DNA of 64,000 nt from assembly GCA_019925095.2 (NCBI GenBank), contig CM034389.1:196001-260000 (forward strand). Direction: 5' to 3'. The DNA comes from Dendrolimus kikuchii. Its lineage: Eukaryota > Arthropoda > Insecta > Lepidoptera > Lasiocampidae. A program made the translations under genes and the position numbers. Shown here piece after piece: positions 41,900 through 52,656 of this stretch (its first letter is position 1; each line of letters opens with the position of its first letter). Below the pieces are notes generated by a model, which saw nothing but the letters and a program-made list of their open reading frames with translations, made no database searches and had not been told where the DNA came from.

Positions 41900-42290
41900 T
41901 AATAGCTAGCACATTTATTTTGTTTATAGCACTAGTTCAAATGGTTTTGTCCTTTTGAGCCTTCTCGTTATGTCCGTGTTGTCGAGGAGCTGGATCGCCT
42001 CGACATTCACGTGATGATGAAGCCGATGCTCGTGGGCTTCTGCGTACTTCTTAATAATGCTGTTGACAAACTCCACTTTCAGGTCCCGATGGAGGTCGCT
42101 CGATCTAACGCACCATGGCGCGTTTACAATTCCTTTCAGTACTTTATTTTGAAAGCTTTGTATGATTTCTACATTAGTTGGTTTGGTACAGCCCCACAAC
42201 TGTACACCGTAGGTCCAGACTGGCATCAGGACTTGTTTGTAAAGAAGCAGTTTGTTAGGTATCTGAATGGATTTTAATGATTTTTTTGCG
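41900..42290 (-). pseudogene. Jockey-like LINE reverse transcriptase, C-terminal fragment
   Basis: Complement frame open from about 42290 to the stop at 41924: SIQIPNKLLLYKQVLMPVWT, then YGVQLWGCTKPTNVEIIQSF, then QNKVLKGIVNAPWCVRSSDL and HRDLKVEF. (Y)G.QLWG...IIQ.FQNK.LR..VNAPWYVRN.DLHRDL is a familiar Jockey C-terminal pattern. Third distinct LINE of this group in the window. Confidence 0.8.
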
Positions 42291-42432
42291 TTCGGTTTAG
42301 CAAAGCTTCGAAACGGTCTGGCATAAATTTTATTGTTAGCAGAGTTTGGCTTCCAGAGATATAGCAGAAAAACCCTTGAAATCAGGCAGAAATGTGAATT
42401 TTTTGCGGTTTTTTACCCATCTTTTTTTATAT

Positions 42433-42852
42433 TGTTACGAGTGCGGGACTCGAATTAAAATGCCGTTTGGAATTACTATAGAATTTATTAGAACTATACA
42501 AACACGTATAACACAGGTACAAATATAACTGGATACAACCAGTACAAACTGCACGATTCAATAACACGCGCAAAGTCTGTCACTATATAGCTTATCGAAT
42601 GTACACGTCTTGCTTTGATCGTGGTTGTTGCTAGACTGCCTCGCCCCTCCGTTCGGGCATTCCTTTTATTCTGTACAAATACATTATGCCCCGACGCAAA
42701 ACAATAAATTCTAAGAATTAGTTAGACTCACCTGCCTAATGACTGCCATAAAACAAGTACAATAACAATAGAATGTTTTTCTTAATTACAAATTTTAAAC
42801 ACAAAGTAAATAAAAAAGAAGTCCAAATGCGGGAAAGGTAATAAACCAAGTT
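42433..42852 (-). mobile_element. Solo LTR, family C copy 8, far end eroded
   Basis: TGTTACGAGTGCGGGACTCG start preceded by atat. Runs to aaatgcgggaaaggtaataa; the last 30 bp of the LTR are lost. Confidence 0.8.
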
Positions 42853-42904
42853 TATGGCAATATTTTTGAACCGATTTTGGTCATTCTTTTTGCGTTCGAT
42901 TCAA

Positions 42905-43145
42905 TATAGTTTCAAAAACCGACTTCAAAATTAACTAATACATAAAAATTACCATATAGGTACATTTCACATACATTGCTACATACAATAACAGAATATT
43001 GCAAAATGTTCTTGTCACACAACGTCACACGTCGATCCCCCCTTAACGTGTGTAATTTATGGATGACCGCTGATAATAATTTAATATTGTAGTTCATATA
43101 AATGGCGTAACTAATAGTTAAATTCCGTCGTGTTTGTCGTTATTT
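42905..43145. repeat. F-like terminal motifs around unassigned DNA
   Basis: aaaaccgacttcaaaattaa at 42916 and ttttaaccgacttcaaaaaa at 43150 are F termini in the same sense. The DNA between has no gene. Confidence 0.4.
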
Positions 43146-44018
43146 CATTTTTAACCGACTTCAAAAAAAGGAGTTTCTCAATTCGTCGAGATCTTTTTTT
43201 TTAATGTATGTTCACCGATTACTCCGAGATTTATGATCCGATTTACGTGATTCTTTTTTTGTTCGACGCGGAATAGCTTCCATTTGGTCCCCTAAAAATT
43301 TGACATAGTTTGGCCTAGTAGTTTTCATTTTATGAATATTTTTAATGAAAAAATTTCCATTCCGTTCCATATGTACATCGATTACGCGGAGATTTATGAT
43401 CCGATTTACGTGATTCTTATTTAGTTTGATGCGGAATAGTTGCCACTTGGTCCCCTAAAAATTTGACATAGTTTGGCGCAGTAGTTTTCATTTTATGAAC
43501 ATTTTTAATGAAAAAATTTCCATTCCGTTCCATATGTACATCGATTACGCTGAGATTTATGATCCGATTTACGTGATTCTTATTTAATTTGATGCGGAAT
43601 AGTTGCCATTTAGTCCTCTAAAAATTTAACATAGTTTGGCCCAGTAGTTTTCATTTTATGAACATTTTTAATGAAAAAATTTCCATTCCGTTCCATATGT
43701 ACATCGATTATGCTGAGATTTATGATCCGATTTACGTGATTCTTATTTAGTTCGATGCGGAATAGTTGCCATTTGGTCCTGTAAAAATTTAACATAGTTT
43801 GGCCCAGTAGTTTTCATTTTACGATCATTTTTTTGTTCCCGTTTCTTGGGACCTATATTTTTTAAGGAGCGCGGCACCTTTCGTATGTCTACCCATTCAT
43901 AGCTAGACACTAAAAAACATCTTGAAGTCGGTGCAAAGTAAAACATAAAAATTACTAAGCACCGACTTTAAGACGTTTTAGATAATATATATTAATAATA
44001 ATAGCTTTAGAAATAAGT
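43146..44018 (+). mobile_element. Foldback element, family F, copy 4 (four 163-bp modules)
   Basis: cgattac anchors at about 43208, 43371, 43533 and 43696 give a 162-163 bp period. After the last module come cttgggacctatattttt and ggagcgcggcacctttcg, then half of the hairpin (43914-44018), broken by the next insertion. Confidence 0.78.
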
Positions 44019-44021
44019 TAT

Positions 44022-44390
44022 TTTTCAACACACTTGCTCATAAAGTGGCTCTATGGTCACCGCAATTAGGCACAGAATGACACCCATAATCAAACTGTGA
44101 CTAAAAAACATTATAACTCACTAGTGAGTTATAGATTTTTTTTAAAATTTTATTGGTTGGGTTGCTTTGTTCTTAAAAAAGGTTTTTTTTCAAAAAAAAA
44201 AAGAATGTGTTCTGTGGAACAAATAAATTAATGTTCCTATTGCTTGCTCATTTCATGCAACTTCTTATTTAAATAGATAATTTTAACTCGTACGTGTTTA
44301 ATAAATAAAACTTTTACTCATATATAACTTTTTTTATCTACTAAATAAAATGAGTTTTTGTTGTTATTTTATTCACAAGTGTGTTGAAAA
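44022..44390. mobile_element. MITE-like element with 14-bp TIRs, inserted in F
   Basis: TTTTCAACACACTT at 44022-44035 and its complement at 44377-44390. Contains a perfect 22-bp palindrome at 44112-44133 centred on ctag. No coding capacity. The F sequence (ttagtttttgaagtcggttt) resumes only at 44530. Confidence 0.6.
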
Positions 44391-44878
44391 ACGTCGTATG
44401 ATACACGTGTGTATTGATGATTACCGTCCTCGGCTCTCTTAAGACCCTCGCCTACGGCTCGAGTCTCAATGGCGCCTCGGCGGTAATCACCAATGTTACA
44501 CACTAGTACCATAATGTAATTATACATTTTAGTTTTTTAGTTTTTGAAGTCGGTTTTTTTTTAATTTTACGTGCATGCACGCTGCGAAGCACTGCATTCG
44601 GCGGCAGCGGGGCGTGATCAAACGAGCTTCGGATTTTTCTAAGCGGGCGGAGTGCCTTTGAGCGCGGCGCCTTGTATTTTGCGCTGTAAACATGCAAAGC
44701 GGCCGTGTAATTTATTTGTCGGCGGGCGCAGAGGCAGAATTCATTTAAATACCTATTACAAATAAAGGTTCCACGGAAAACAGTCTAATAGAATAAAGAA
44801 TATTGATTTTATTAGAACAATTTACCCGAAAATAAATGATTCTTTCTACACTTATGATTTGCTTGTTTTAAAGCAATA
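44391..44878. other. Insertion remainder, F end and GC-rich unique block
   Basis: 44391-44520 contains ctcggctctcttaagaccct and is likely part of the same insertion as the MITE. 44530-44562 is the F terminus. 44565-44760 is GC-rich (gcggcagcggggcgtgatc) and unmatched, possibly host DNA. Confidence 0.4.
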
Positions 44879-46489
44879 TCTAATATATAAAATTCTCGGG
44901 TCACAGTTTTCGTTGCCATACTCCTCCGAAACGGCTTGACCGATTTTGATGAAATTTTTTGTGCTTATCCGGTATCTATGAGAATCGGCCAACATCTATT
45001 TTTCATCCCCCTAAATGTTAGGGGTAATCCACCCCTAAATTTTTATTTTATTTTTTAGACAAAATTTTTAATTTCTATTTTTTTATGATACAACATACAA
45101 AAATACATACAACCCTAAATTTTCACCCCTCTACGATCAACCCCTATTTTTATTTGTTAATTATAAACTTTAATTTTTTTGGCAAGATTTTTAATCTTAT
45201 TTTGTCATGACTTAGAATAATTTTTTTATATTACTCTTAATTTTCCACCTCTCTACTATCAACCCCTATTTTTCCATCGCGATTTTTTTTAACTATCAAT
45301 CGATCAGTTATCCCCGCTAGATGTCTACCGTTGTCACCTCTCATCCAGCAAACATCACGGAGTAGGGATGAGTGGGTGCCCGGATGGTTTAGATTCACAA
45401 TTAGAACCGGTAGGTGGCGCTGAGATCGGGTTCTGGAATCCTCCTAATCACCTGGTGCGATTGTGGTGATTTTGTTTTTGTGTGTTTGAGTAGGTACTCG
45501 GATGGTTTAGACTCACAATTAGAACCGGTAGGTGGCGTTGAGATCGGGTTCTGGAATCCTCCTAATCACCTGGAGTGATTTTGTTTTTGTGTGTTTGAGT
45601 GGGTACCCGGATGGTTTAGATTTGCAATTAGAACCGCTAGGTGGCGCTGAGATCGGGTTCTGGAATCCTCCTAATCACCTGATGCGATTGTGGTGATTTT
45701 GTTTTTGTGTGTTTGAGTAGGTACTCGGATGGTTTAGACTCACAATTAGAACCGGTAGGTGGCGTTGAGATCGGGTTCTGGAATCCTCCTAATCACCTGG
45801 AGTGATTTTGTTTTTGTGTGTTTGAGTGGGTACCCGGATGGTTTAGATTTGCAATTAGAACCGGTAGGTGGCGTTGAGATCGGGTTCCGGAATCCTCCTA
45901 ATCACCTGGAGTGATTTTGTTTTTGTGTGTTTGAGTGGGTACCCGGATGGTTTAGACTCACAATTAGACCCGGTAGGTGGCGCTGAGTTCGGGTTCTGGA
46001 ATCCTCCTAATCACCTGGAGTGATTTTGTTTTTGTGTGTTTGAGTGGGTTCCCGGATGGTTTAGATTTGCAATTAGACCCGGTAGGTGGCGTTGAGATCG
46101 GGTTCTGGAATCCTCCTAATCACCTGGAGTGATTTTGTTTTTGTGTGTTTGAGTGGGTACCCGGATGGTTTAGACTCACAATTAGACCCGGTAGGTGGCG
46201 CTGAGATCGGGTTCTGGAATCCTCCTAATCACCTGGAGTGATTTTGTTTTTGTGTGTTTGAGTGGGTACCCGGATGGTTTAGACTCACAATTAGACCCGG
46301 TAGGTGGCGCTGAGATCGGGTTCTGGAATCCTCCTAATCACCTGATGCGATTTTGGTGATTTTGTTTTTGTGTGTTTGAGTGGGTTCCCGAATGGTTTGG
46401 ATTCGCAATTAGAACCGGTACGTGGCTCCGGGATCGGGTTCTAGAATTTTATTTTTTAAAGGCAGGACAACGTCTGCCGGGGCCGCTAG
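44879..46489 (+). mobile_element. Helitron family E with expanded minisatellite (1611 bp)
   Basis: 5' A|TCTAATATATAAAATTCTCG; 3' hairpin ggcaggacaacgtctgcc, then ggggccGCTAG|T. It is nearly three times the length of E copies at 14968 and 17243 because of the tandem array and about 130 bp of extra sequence (45245-45365) absent from them. Confidence 0.85.
45371..46440 (+). repeat. Minisatellite, about ten units of 108-118 bp
   Basis: Unit starts near 45371, 45490, 45599, 45717, 45825, 45935, 46044, 46152, 46261 and 46378, each with gtgggtacccggatggttta and gtaggtggcgctgagatcgg. Units alternate between gactcacaatt and gatttgcaatt types, giving a dimeric higher-order period of about 218-227 bp. 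The parent E element has only one and a half units. Confidence 0.92.
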
Positions 46490-46956
46490 TTTGTATATAA
46501 ATATCGGTTACTGTGGGTGAGTGTATTGCAAACACATAGTTGACTACTAAAACACAAACGGTCGGCGTATTCGTTTGAATCTCTGTCGATCTGTGAGCGG
46601 CGAATCGTGATTGCACCGCCGATTAATTGTAGGTTAGCGGAGCGGAGAAATGCTGCCCCTCGGCACTTTTGTTCTCCCCTTCCCCACCACTAATTGTAAT
46701 CTGCGTGGAATGCTGACTACGCTTTTACTTAGTTCGCGTTTAGTAACATAATTACCTGCCCCTTAGTTAGCTTAATTATTCTCAAACAACAGCTGCTGCT
46801 AGAAATATGGTTGCTAACATTTTTACGACATATTATAGACCGTGTTGGTATAAGCCCACAGCTGGGATTGGGCTTTTTCAAATATTAAAGGAACGGTTAG
46901 TGTATACGCCGAGACCGACTGATGAGTTTGACATATCGGTTATCTCGATGTGCAGG
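46490..46956. other. Unassigned stretch
   Basis: No repeat match. 46580-46690 is GC-richer. No supported gene. Confidence 0.4.
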
Positions 46957-47151
46957 TACATACATACATACATAACTTCACACCAGTTTCCTTGAGGGGT
47001 ACGCACGAATAACAGAGCGCCATTCAGGCTTATTCTTACACACCTCACTCGCTTCTTTGACATTCATAGCTCTTGTCATGCACGCTCGTCTGTTCTTAAG
47101 GCTCCTGACATCACCTTCTGCTAGTACACGATCAATTTGATCATGGAAGGT
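46957..47151 (-). mobile_element. RTE-like LINE 3' fragment, R20
   Basis: Reverse, tail (catacata)n to atcatggaaggtgt. Several unique changes (cacaccagtttccttgagggg) make it one of the older copies. No clear duplication. Confidence 0.85.
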
Positions 47152-47214
47152 GTCATATCATCACGATATTTTCCTTCACCGAGAGCACTTGTTAATTGTA
47201 ACAGAAAACAGTTG
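47152..47214. other. Short unassigned segment
   Basis: Nothing recognised. Confidence 0.3.
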
Positions 47215-47320
47215 GAATTTTAATTGGAAGAAAATTGTCAAATTAGTGCGTGCTTCACGGCCAGGTTCGAACCCATGTCATTTGCAATGCGAGTTTGAGG
47301 CGATTAATCACTAAAGGTCT
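47215..47320 (-). mobile_element. Probable second tRNA-derived SINE head
   Basis: Complement reads tagtgattaatcgcctcaaa, then gacatgggttcgaacctgg. The B box GGTTCGAACC (47263-47272) lies at tRNA-like distance from an A-box-like tagtgattaatcg. It is not family S. It could be a decayed tRNA-derived SINE; no complete cloverleaf is evident. Confidence 0.45.
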
Positions 47321-47514
47321 TATTCATATTGAATTAAGGTAAGTTTGTAGGCTTTTTTACGGCTTAATGTGTATTACACTATATAGCACATTATCAATTA
47401 ATAATTAAGACACCGACTTCCTGACTTCATGGCTTCTTGTTAAGTAATATGTCGTGTATGTACCTAATAAATCCATATTTTATGACCTTGGCTCGTTAAC
47501 GATTGATGTACGTG
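47321..47514. other. Unassigned AT-rich stretch
   Basis: No gene or repeat match. Confidence 0.4.
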
Positions 47515-47636
47515 ATGTCAGGAGCCTTAAGAACAGACGAGCGTGCATGACAAGAGCTATGAATGTCAAAGAAGCAAGTGAGGTGTGTAAGAATAAGCCT
47601 GAATGGCGTTCTGTTGTTCGTGCCTACCCCGCAACT
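47515..47636 (+). mobile_element. RTE-like LINE fragment, R21, no tail
   Basis: gatgtcaggagccttaagaa to gtgcctaccccgcaact; both the 5' part and the terminal six codons plus tail are missing. Confidence 0.85.
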
Positions 47637-48049
47637 TGTATGTATTATTCTCAAGTAATTTTGTTTTAATTTAAGAAGAAACAAAACGCGTCTCATTGAT
47701 GTTACACCGGGCGTATTTTAATTAAAGCCGTTTGAGTAGAAAAACAATTATGCTAATGCACGGTGGAGAAGTAATGAAATGGAATTTGCGTCGGTATAAA
47801 AACAAGGCGGTCGGATCGCGTGGTCCTTCTGCCGCGACCGTATCCGATGAACAAGGGGGTATTTTTAAATTAGCATCCTTTTCATAAGCCTTAAGCCCAA
47901 TGAATATGCAATACGTCTGGAAACAAAGCTCCGAGCATTGTCGGATCGGAGATTACACCGTTTAAATGTTTACATTTGCATATTATTAACAGAGGCCGCA
48001 CTTGCTGCGACAACAATAAATAAATAATCTAAATAATCGACATAGACAC
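47637..48049. other. Unique-looking stretch, possible host non-coding DNA
   Basis: No match to any family. Low ORF content, balanced composition, with phrases such as taagcccaatgaatatgcaa and gattacaccgtttaaatg. Candidate for conserved non-coding sequence. Confidence 0.3.
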
Positions 48050-48341
48050 ATACATACATACATACATAATTTCACGCCAGTTCCCTTGCGGGGTAGGCAC
48101 GAACAACAGAGTGCCATTTAGGCTTATTCTTACACACCTCACTTGCCTCTTTGACATTCATAACTCTTGTCATGCACGCTCGTCTGTTCTTAAGGCTCCT
48201 GCCATCACCTTCTGCTAGTACACGATCAATTTGATCATGGAAGGTGTGTCGTGGCCTTCCACGACTTCGGCATCCATCCACTTTTGCATTGTATATCTGT
48301 TTAGTCATTCCTTCATCATGCATTTTTTCCACATGCCCTTT
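48050..48341 (-). mobile_element. RTE-like LINE 3' fragment, R22
   Basis: 86-codon complement frame 48072-48332 (long-form indel, KMHDEGMTK). tail (catacata)n at left. Weak 7-bp candidate duplication atagaca. Confidence 0.88.
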
Positions 48342-48779
48342 TCACAGATAGATAGACAAAAATTTTAAAAAGAAATGAGTTTTCGGAGTCTGCTAGTTGG
48401 AATTGGCTCTCTGATCTTCTTTATGTGCTTATTTACTGTACAAACTCAACATCTCTACACGTTTATTCAATTTTAAATGAAATACTCCAGCTGTATTATT
48501 CTTTGTTAACTTATTTGGCTTTAATTCCACTTCGTACCCATTGTGCTCCATGTACTGCCGTAGCAGTACTTTGGCTCGCTCAAAAACAGGCGCGCTCACA
48601 GCGCCCCCTTCCGGTGAACTTTTCTTATTTCCTGTTTCCACGAGATCGGCGGCTGTTACAACTTGTTGACAATCCATTCTTTATATATAAGGCTTACATT
48701 CACATCTCCAGTGATATGGACACAAATTCTGGCCTGCACCACGAAGGTAGTTTTTCGATCTAACGTGTATATTGTTATA
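48342..48779. other. Unassigned stretch with an unrecognised minus-strand frame
   Basis: Complement frame 48429-48677 (82 codons) includes FERAKVLLRQYMEHNGYEVE and KLTKNNTAGVFHLKLNKR, protein-like but not a family I know. No homologue in the window. Confidence 0.3.
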
Positions 48780-49094
48780 ATCACCACGCTGAAGGAAAAC
48801 ATCGCGATGAAATCTGCACATCGTCGTAAAACTTGCATATTGTGATTGTAGGGGATTTTCCTACATAGGATGTTAATGACAGTTGCTAGATGTAAATTGG
48901 TTATTGAAAAAGTTATGCTAATGAAATGATGGTTCTTATGATTCTGCTAAGATTAATGACTGTTTTGGCGACTGACCGATTACAGTGCTAAACGAGTTCT
49001 GATGCGAATGATATGTTAAAAGTGTACGGCTGTTGCTGGCTCGTACAGTGATGAAACTTGCTCATCGTGATGTGATCCATCTTGGACAAGCGTT
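48780..49094 (+). repeat. Arm Q of a long inverted duplication (left copy)
   Basis: ctgaaggaaaacatcgcgat through cttggacaagcgtt is repeated in reverse at 56051-56378 with a few percent mismatch. Together with the adjacent B elements the arms are about 610 bp long. No ORF. Confidence 0.88.
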
Positions 49095-49408
49095 ATCCGT
49101 GCAGGAACGGAGAGAGAATACAATTTTCCTGCGTTGGGGCGGCCTGTCGTAAGAGGCGACTAAACAACCCACAGCCAGGTGGTAGGGCATTTGCCCGACC
49201 GGATGACTACCACCCCTGGTCTAAAGTATGTCACCATAACAACCATGAGTTGTGTTTTGGCATTTGTGATCAGGTTCCAGTCTCCCTTAAGAGAGCAGCA
49301 GCGCATTTGTAGCACCTTTGGTGTTGCAAATGTCTATAGGCGATGGTAACCGCTTTCCATCAAGTGGGCCGTCTGTCTGCTGAGCTCCTGCAATAAAAAA
49401 AAGAAAAA
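49095..49408 (+). mobile_element. Family B element, copy 11, full length
   Basis: Directly follows arm Q. The partner copy 15 follows arm Q' in mirror image, so the B was present before the duplication. Confidence 0.88.
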
Positions 49409-49653
49409 GCGTGACGGGTATACTGTCCATTCCCCCTTATACGTGAGAGTGTCGATCCCATGGTGGAACGTTTATGAGCTGTTTTATTTACTCAGAATGA
49501 GAGTATTTTGTTTCCTAAAATACCATCCAATATTATTCAAGTTGTAATTGTTTGTTTTTGCGAACTGGAAGTAAATTACGCTGGCCTTATCTTTTGTTAT
49601 GCGAAGCGCTGCGTTGCCTATGTTTACCAAGGCGTGTATACAATGTATATAGA
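49409..49653. other. Unassigned segment before a Helitron
   Basis: No gene. Its last 42 bp (tatgtttaccaaggcg to tatatagaacac) recur inverted at 51735-51775 with the neighbouring Helitron. Confidence 0.5.
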
Positions 49654-50399
49654 ACACTCGTCGTCCGCTTGGAATTTGCTTTTAAAACCCTCCGATTTTG
49701 AAACATTTTTCATTGGTGCGCCGCTCCTATTGGTCTTAGCGTGATGATATATAGCCTATAGCCTTCCTCGATAAATGGTCTATTCAACATTGAAAGAATT
49801 TTTCAAATCAGACCAGTAGTTCCTGAGATTAATTAGCGCGTAGTATATTTGGCTACAACACTAATACTTACATTTTAAATATCGCGATATCTTTTGAATG
49901 AAACGTCCGAATTGAATAATTCAAAAAGTTCTAGAAAGGTATTAAATTCGTCTTGAATATGGAGCAATTTATTTTGATAAGGATTAATACCAAGGTACAA
50001 AATAAAGAGTTTTTGAAGCGAAGGTATTTTAATTATTTAAAAAAATATAAAAAAACACTTATTGTAAGATAACTACAATAGTTAGACATATGGTTACGTG
50101 ATATTTTTTGTAGACAATTATATGTTCTGCAAAGTGGTAGTACATTGTTTTGTTCTAGAATCAATAGTTTTCGCAGCGCACGCCTTGTAAGGATTTTTTC
50201 GGGTCATTTTTTTACACCTTGGGTTACATTATTGGACTTTTAGTAAGGATCCCAAATTTTTTTGAAAATATAATATAGCCTATATCCTTCCTCGATAAAT
50301 GTACTATTCAACACTGAAAGAATTTTTCAAATCGGTGTAGCGGTTCCTGAGATTAGCGCGTTTAAACAAACAAACTCTTCAGCTTTATAATATTAGTAT
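49654..50399 (-). mobile_element. Helitron family D, long form, altered 3' end
   Basis: Reverse. The 3' end reads actcgtcgtccgcttgg instead of the normal ...gcccgcgacgtcgtccgcg, so the usual hairpin and CTAG are gone. Carries the 50-codon small ORF open except that its ATG is ATA (complement, around 49887-50030). Confidence 0.85.
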
Positions 50400-50631
50400 T
50401 GATGAAGTGAGAAACACTGAAAGCAACGTGCGAGGAATCCGATACACTTCTTAGGAGTAAGCGGATTAGCGTGTCGGCGAAGGTCTGTCGGCTTACGCCG
50501 AATGTTCGACACTCGCACTTCTTCCAAAATGATCTTAAACTGTTAAAAAGCTGTTTTTATCTTGATCTGTGGCCATTAGTCAATTCAATTGAAATGACGC
50601 CACAGATAGAAACGGAACTGCAGCGCGATCT
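50400..50631. other. Unassigned segment
   Basis: Nothing recognised; 50460-50500 has a loose inverted cggattagcg...cgccgaatg. Confidence 0.35.
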
Positions 50632-50826
50632 TTAGGGCATTTGCCCGACTGGATGGCTACCACTTCTGGTCTAAAGTATGTCGCCATAACAACCTTGAGT
50701 TGTGTTCCGACATCAGTGACCAGGTTCCAGTCTCCCTTAAGAGAGGAGCAGCGCATTTGTAGCACCTTTGGTGTTGCAAATGTCCATAGGCGATGGTAAC
50801 CGCTTTCTATCAAGTGGGCCGTCTGA
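50632..50826 (+). mobile_element. Family B element, copy 12, truncated both ends
   Basis: From tagggcatttgcccgactgg to agtgggccgtctg; both the 5' head and the A tail are missing. Confidence 0.85.
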
Positions 50827-50864
50827 CGGAATCGACGTTGTATATCGCGATAAATGTTGATGAC

Positions 50865-51938
50865 TCAGAGTGGTGGAAACAACTGTTCCACATAGTTATC
50901 AACAAAACGGCCTGTCTGAAAGAACGAATAGGTCAATTGTAGAAAAGGCAAGTTGTGTGCTTTCCGATAGTTCTCTCCCTAAAGAATATTGGCAGGATAC
51001 AGTCGAGACTGCTGTCTATTTAAAAAATAGATGTCCTCACAGGAGCCTCGATGGTCAGACAACTTTTGAAAAATGGCATGGTGAACCAAACTTGTCTCAT
51101 TTATCGAGGAAGGCTATAGGCTATATTATATTTTCAAAAAAATTAAGGATCCTTACTAAAAGTCCAATAATGTAACCCAAGGTGTAAAAAAATGACCCGA
51201 AAAAATCCTTACACGGCGTGCGCTGCGAAAACTATTGATTATAGAACAAAACAATGTACTACCACTTTGCAGAACATATAATTGTCTACAAAAAATATCG
51301 CGTAACCATATGTCTAACTATTGTAGTTATCTCACAATAAATGTTTTCTTTATTTTTTCAAATAATTAAAATGCCGTCACTTTAAAAGCTCTTTATTTTG
51401 TACCTTGGTATTGATCCTTGTCAAAATAAATTACTTCATATTCAAGACGAATTCAATACCTTTCTAGAACTTTTTGAATTATTCAATTCGGACGTTTCAT
51501 TCAAAAGATATCGCGATATTTAAAATGTAAGTATTAGTGTTGTAGCCAAATATACTACGCGCTAATCTCAGGAACTACTGGTCGGATTTGAAAAATTCTT
51601 TCAGTGATGGATAGCCCAGTTATCGAGGAAGGCTATAGGCTATATATCATCACCCTAAGACCAATAGGAGCGGCGCACCAATGAAGAATGTTTCAAAATC
51701 GGAAGGTTTTGAAAGCAAATTCCAAGCGGACGACGAGTGTTCTATATACATTGTATATACGCCTTGGTAAACATAGGCATGGTGAACCAAACTTGTCTCA
51801 TTTAAAAGTCTGTGGTTGTCGTGCAATGGTCAAAATTCCAGATGCTCGAAGAAATAAGTCGGACCCCAAACATAGAGAGCAAATTTTCGTTAGATAGGCA
51901 GAAGATCTTCGAAGTTACTATTTACGGGAACCATTTTT
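50865..51938 (+). pseudogene. Ty1/copia integrase remnant, split by a Helitron segment
   Basis: First part (50870-51103) reads TVPHSYQQNGLSERTNRSIV, then the SLPKEYWQDTVETAVYLKNR block and GQTTFEKWHGEPNLSHL. The second part (51776-51897) repeats HGEPNLSHL and continues KVCGCRAMVKIPDARRNKSD to HREQIFVR. Q-NG..ER.NR.I.E and the YW...AVYL.NR core are hallmarks of the copia integrase C-terminal half. RT and RNase H are absent. A B element cuts it at 51941. Confidence 0.85.
51104..51775 (+). mobile_element. Helitron D segment plus flanking DNA, inside copia
   Basis: Forward copy of D from cattta|tcgaggaagg, with the same altered 3' end as the 49654 copy and 40 bp of its flank. The copia sequence is duplicated for 29 bp on both sides (51075-51103, 51776-51804). 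The small ORF has one stop. Confidence 0.85.
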
Positions 51939-51940
51939 TT

Positions 51941-52252
51941 ATCCGTGCAGGAACGGAGAAAGAATACAATTTCCTGCGGCCTGGCGGCCTGTCGTAGGAG
52001 GCGATTAAACAACCCACAGCCAGGTGGTAGGGTCTTTGCTCGACTGGATGGCGACCACCCCTGGTCTAGAGTATGCCGCCATAACAACCTTGTGTTGTGT
52101 TCCGGCATTAGTGACCAGGTTCCAGTCTCCTTTAAGAGAGCAGCAGCGCATTTGTAGCACCTTTGGTGTTGTAAATGTCCATAGGCGATGGTAACCGCTT
52201 TCCATCAAGTGGGCCGTCTGCCTGTCTGCTGAACTCCTGCAATAAAAATATA
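51941..52252 (+). mobile_element. Family B element, copy 13, full length
   Basis: atccgtgcaggaacgg to ctgaactcctgcaataaaaa. It interrupts the copia remnant after the HREQIFVR region. Confidence 0.88.
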
Positions 52253-52299
52253 AAAAACCAAATTGTCCAAGAAGAGTGACCAAAAAAAAATGTGTTGCC

Positions 52300-52656
52300 T
52301 TTAAAAAGCTGGTGTGCTAAACCGGTCCAAACAGTAGTTCACTGCGCGGCAACGACTTGCGCTGTACAAAGCGCAAATCAGACCGGAGCACCCGCTTCCC
52401 AGACTGATTCCCTGACTCCATCCAGCGTCGCGCCGTTCGTATCGTCGACAATCCCATACTTACAGGCGGCTTAGAATTGCTTAGCCTTCAGAGAGAGGGA
52501 CATGGGGCTCTTTAAGAAGGGCGTTATATAATTTCTTCGAGGTCGGCAACTCGTTAGTGACACCCCTGGTGTTGCAAACGTCCATAGGCGACGGTAAGCA
52601 CTTTCCATCAGGTGGGCCGTCTGCCTGTTTGCCTACTTTAGGCTATAAAAAAAACC
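52300..52656 (+). pseudogene. CR1-like LINE end with large internal deletion
   Basis: Frames QRRAVRIVDNPILTGGLELL and then, after a jump, MGLFKKGVI and FLRGRQLVSDTPGVANVHRR, ending in the tail ctgcctgtttgcctacttta plus ataaaaaaaa. Compared with 37979-38440 the 80-codon segment between is missing, and at least two frameshifts are present. Confidence 0.7.

Noticed and set aside
45371..46440. CRISPR-like array
   Set aside because: Units are 110-bp near-identical tandem copies without spacers, in a eukaryotic Helitron.
52256..52474. 60-codon frame after B13 as continuation of copia
   Set aside because: Its residues fit the CR1-like LINE end better (TGAPASQTDSL region), and no copia motif follows.
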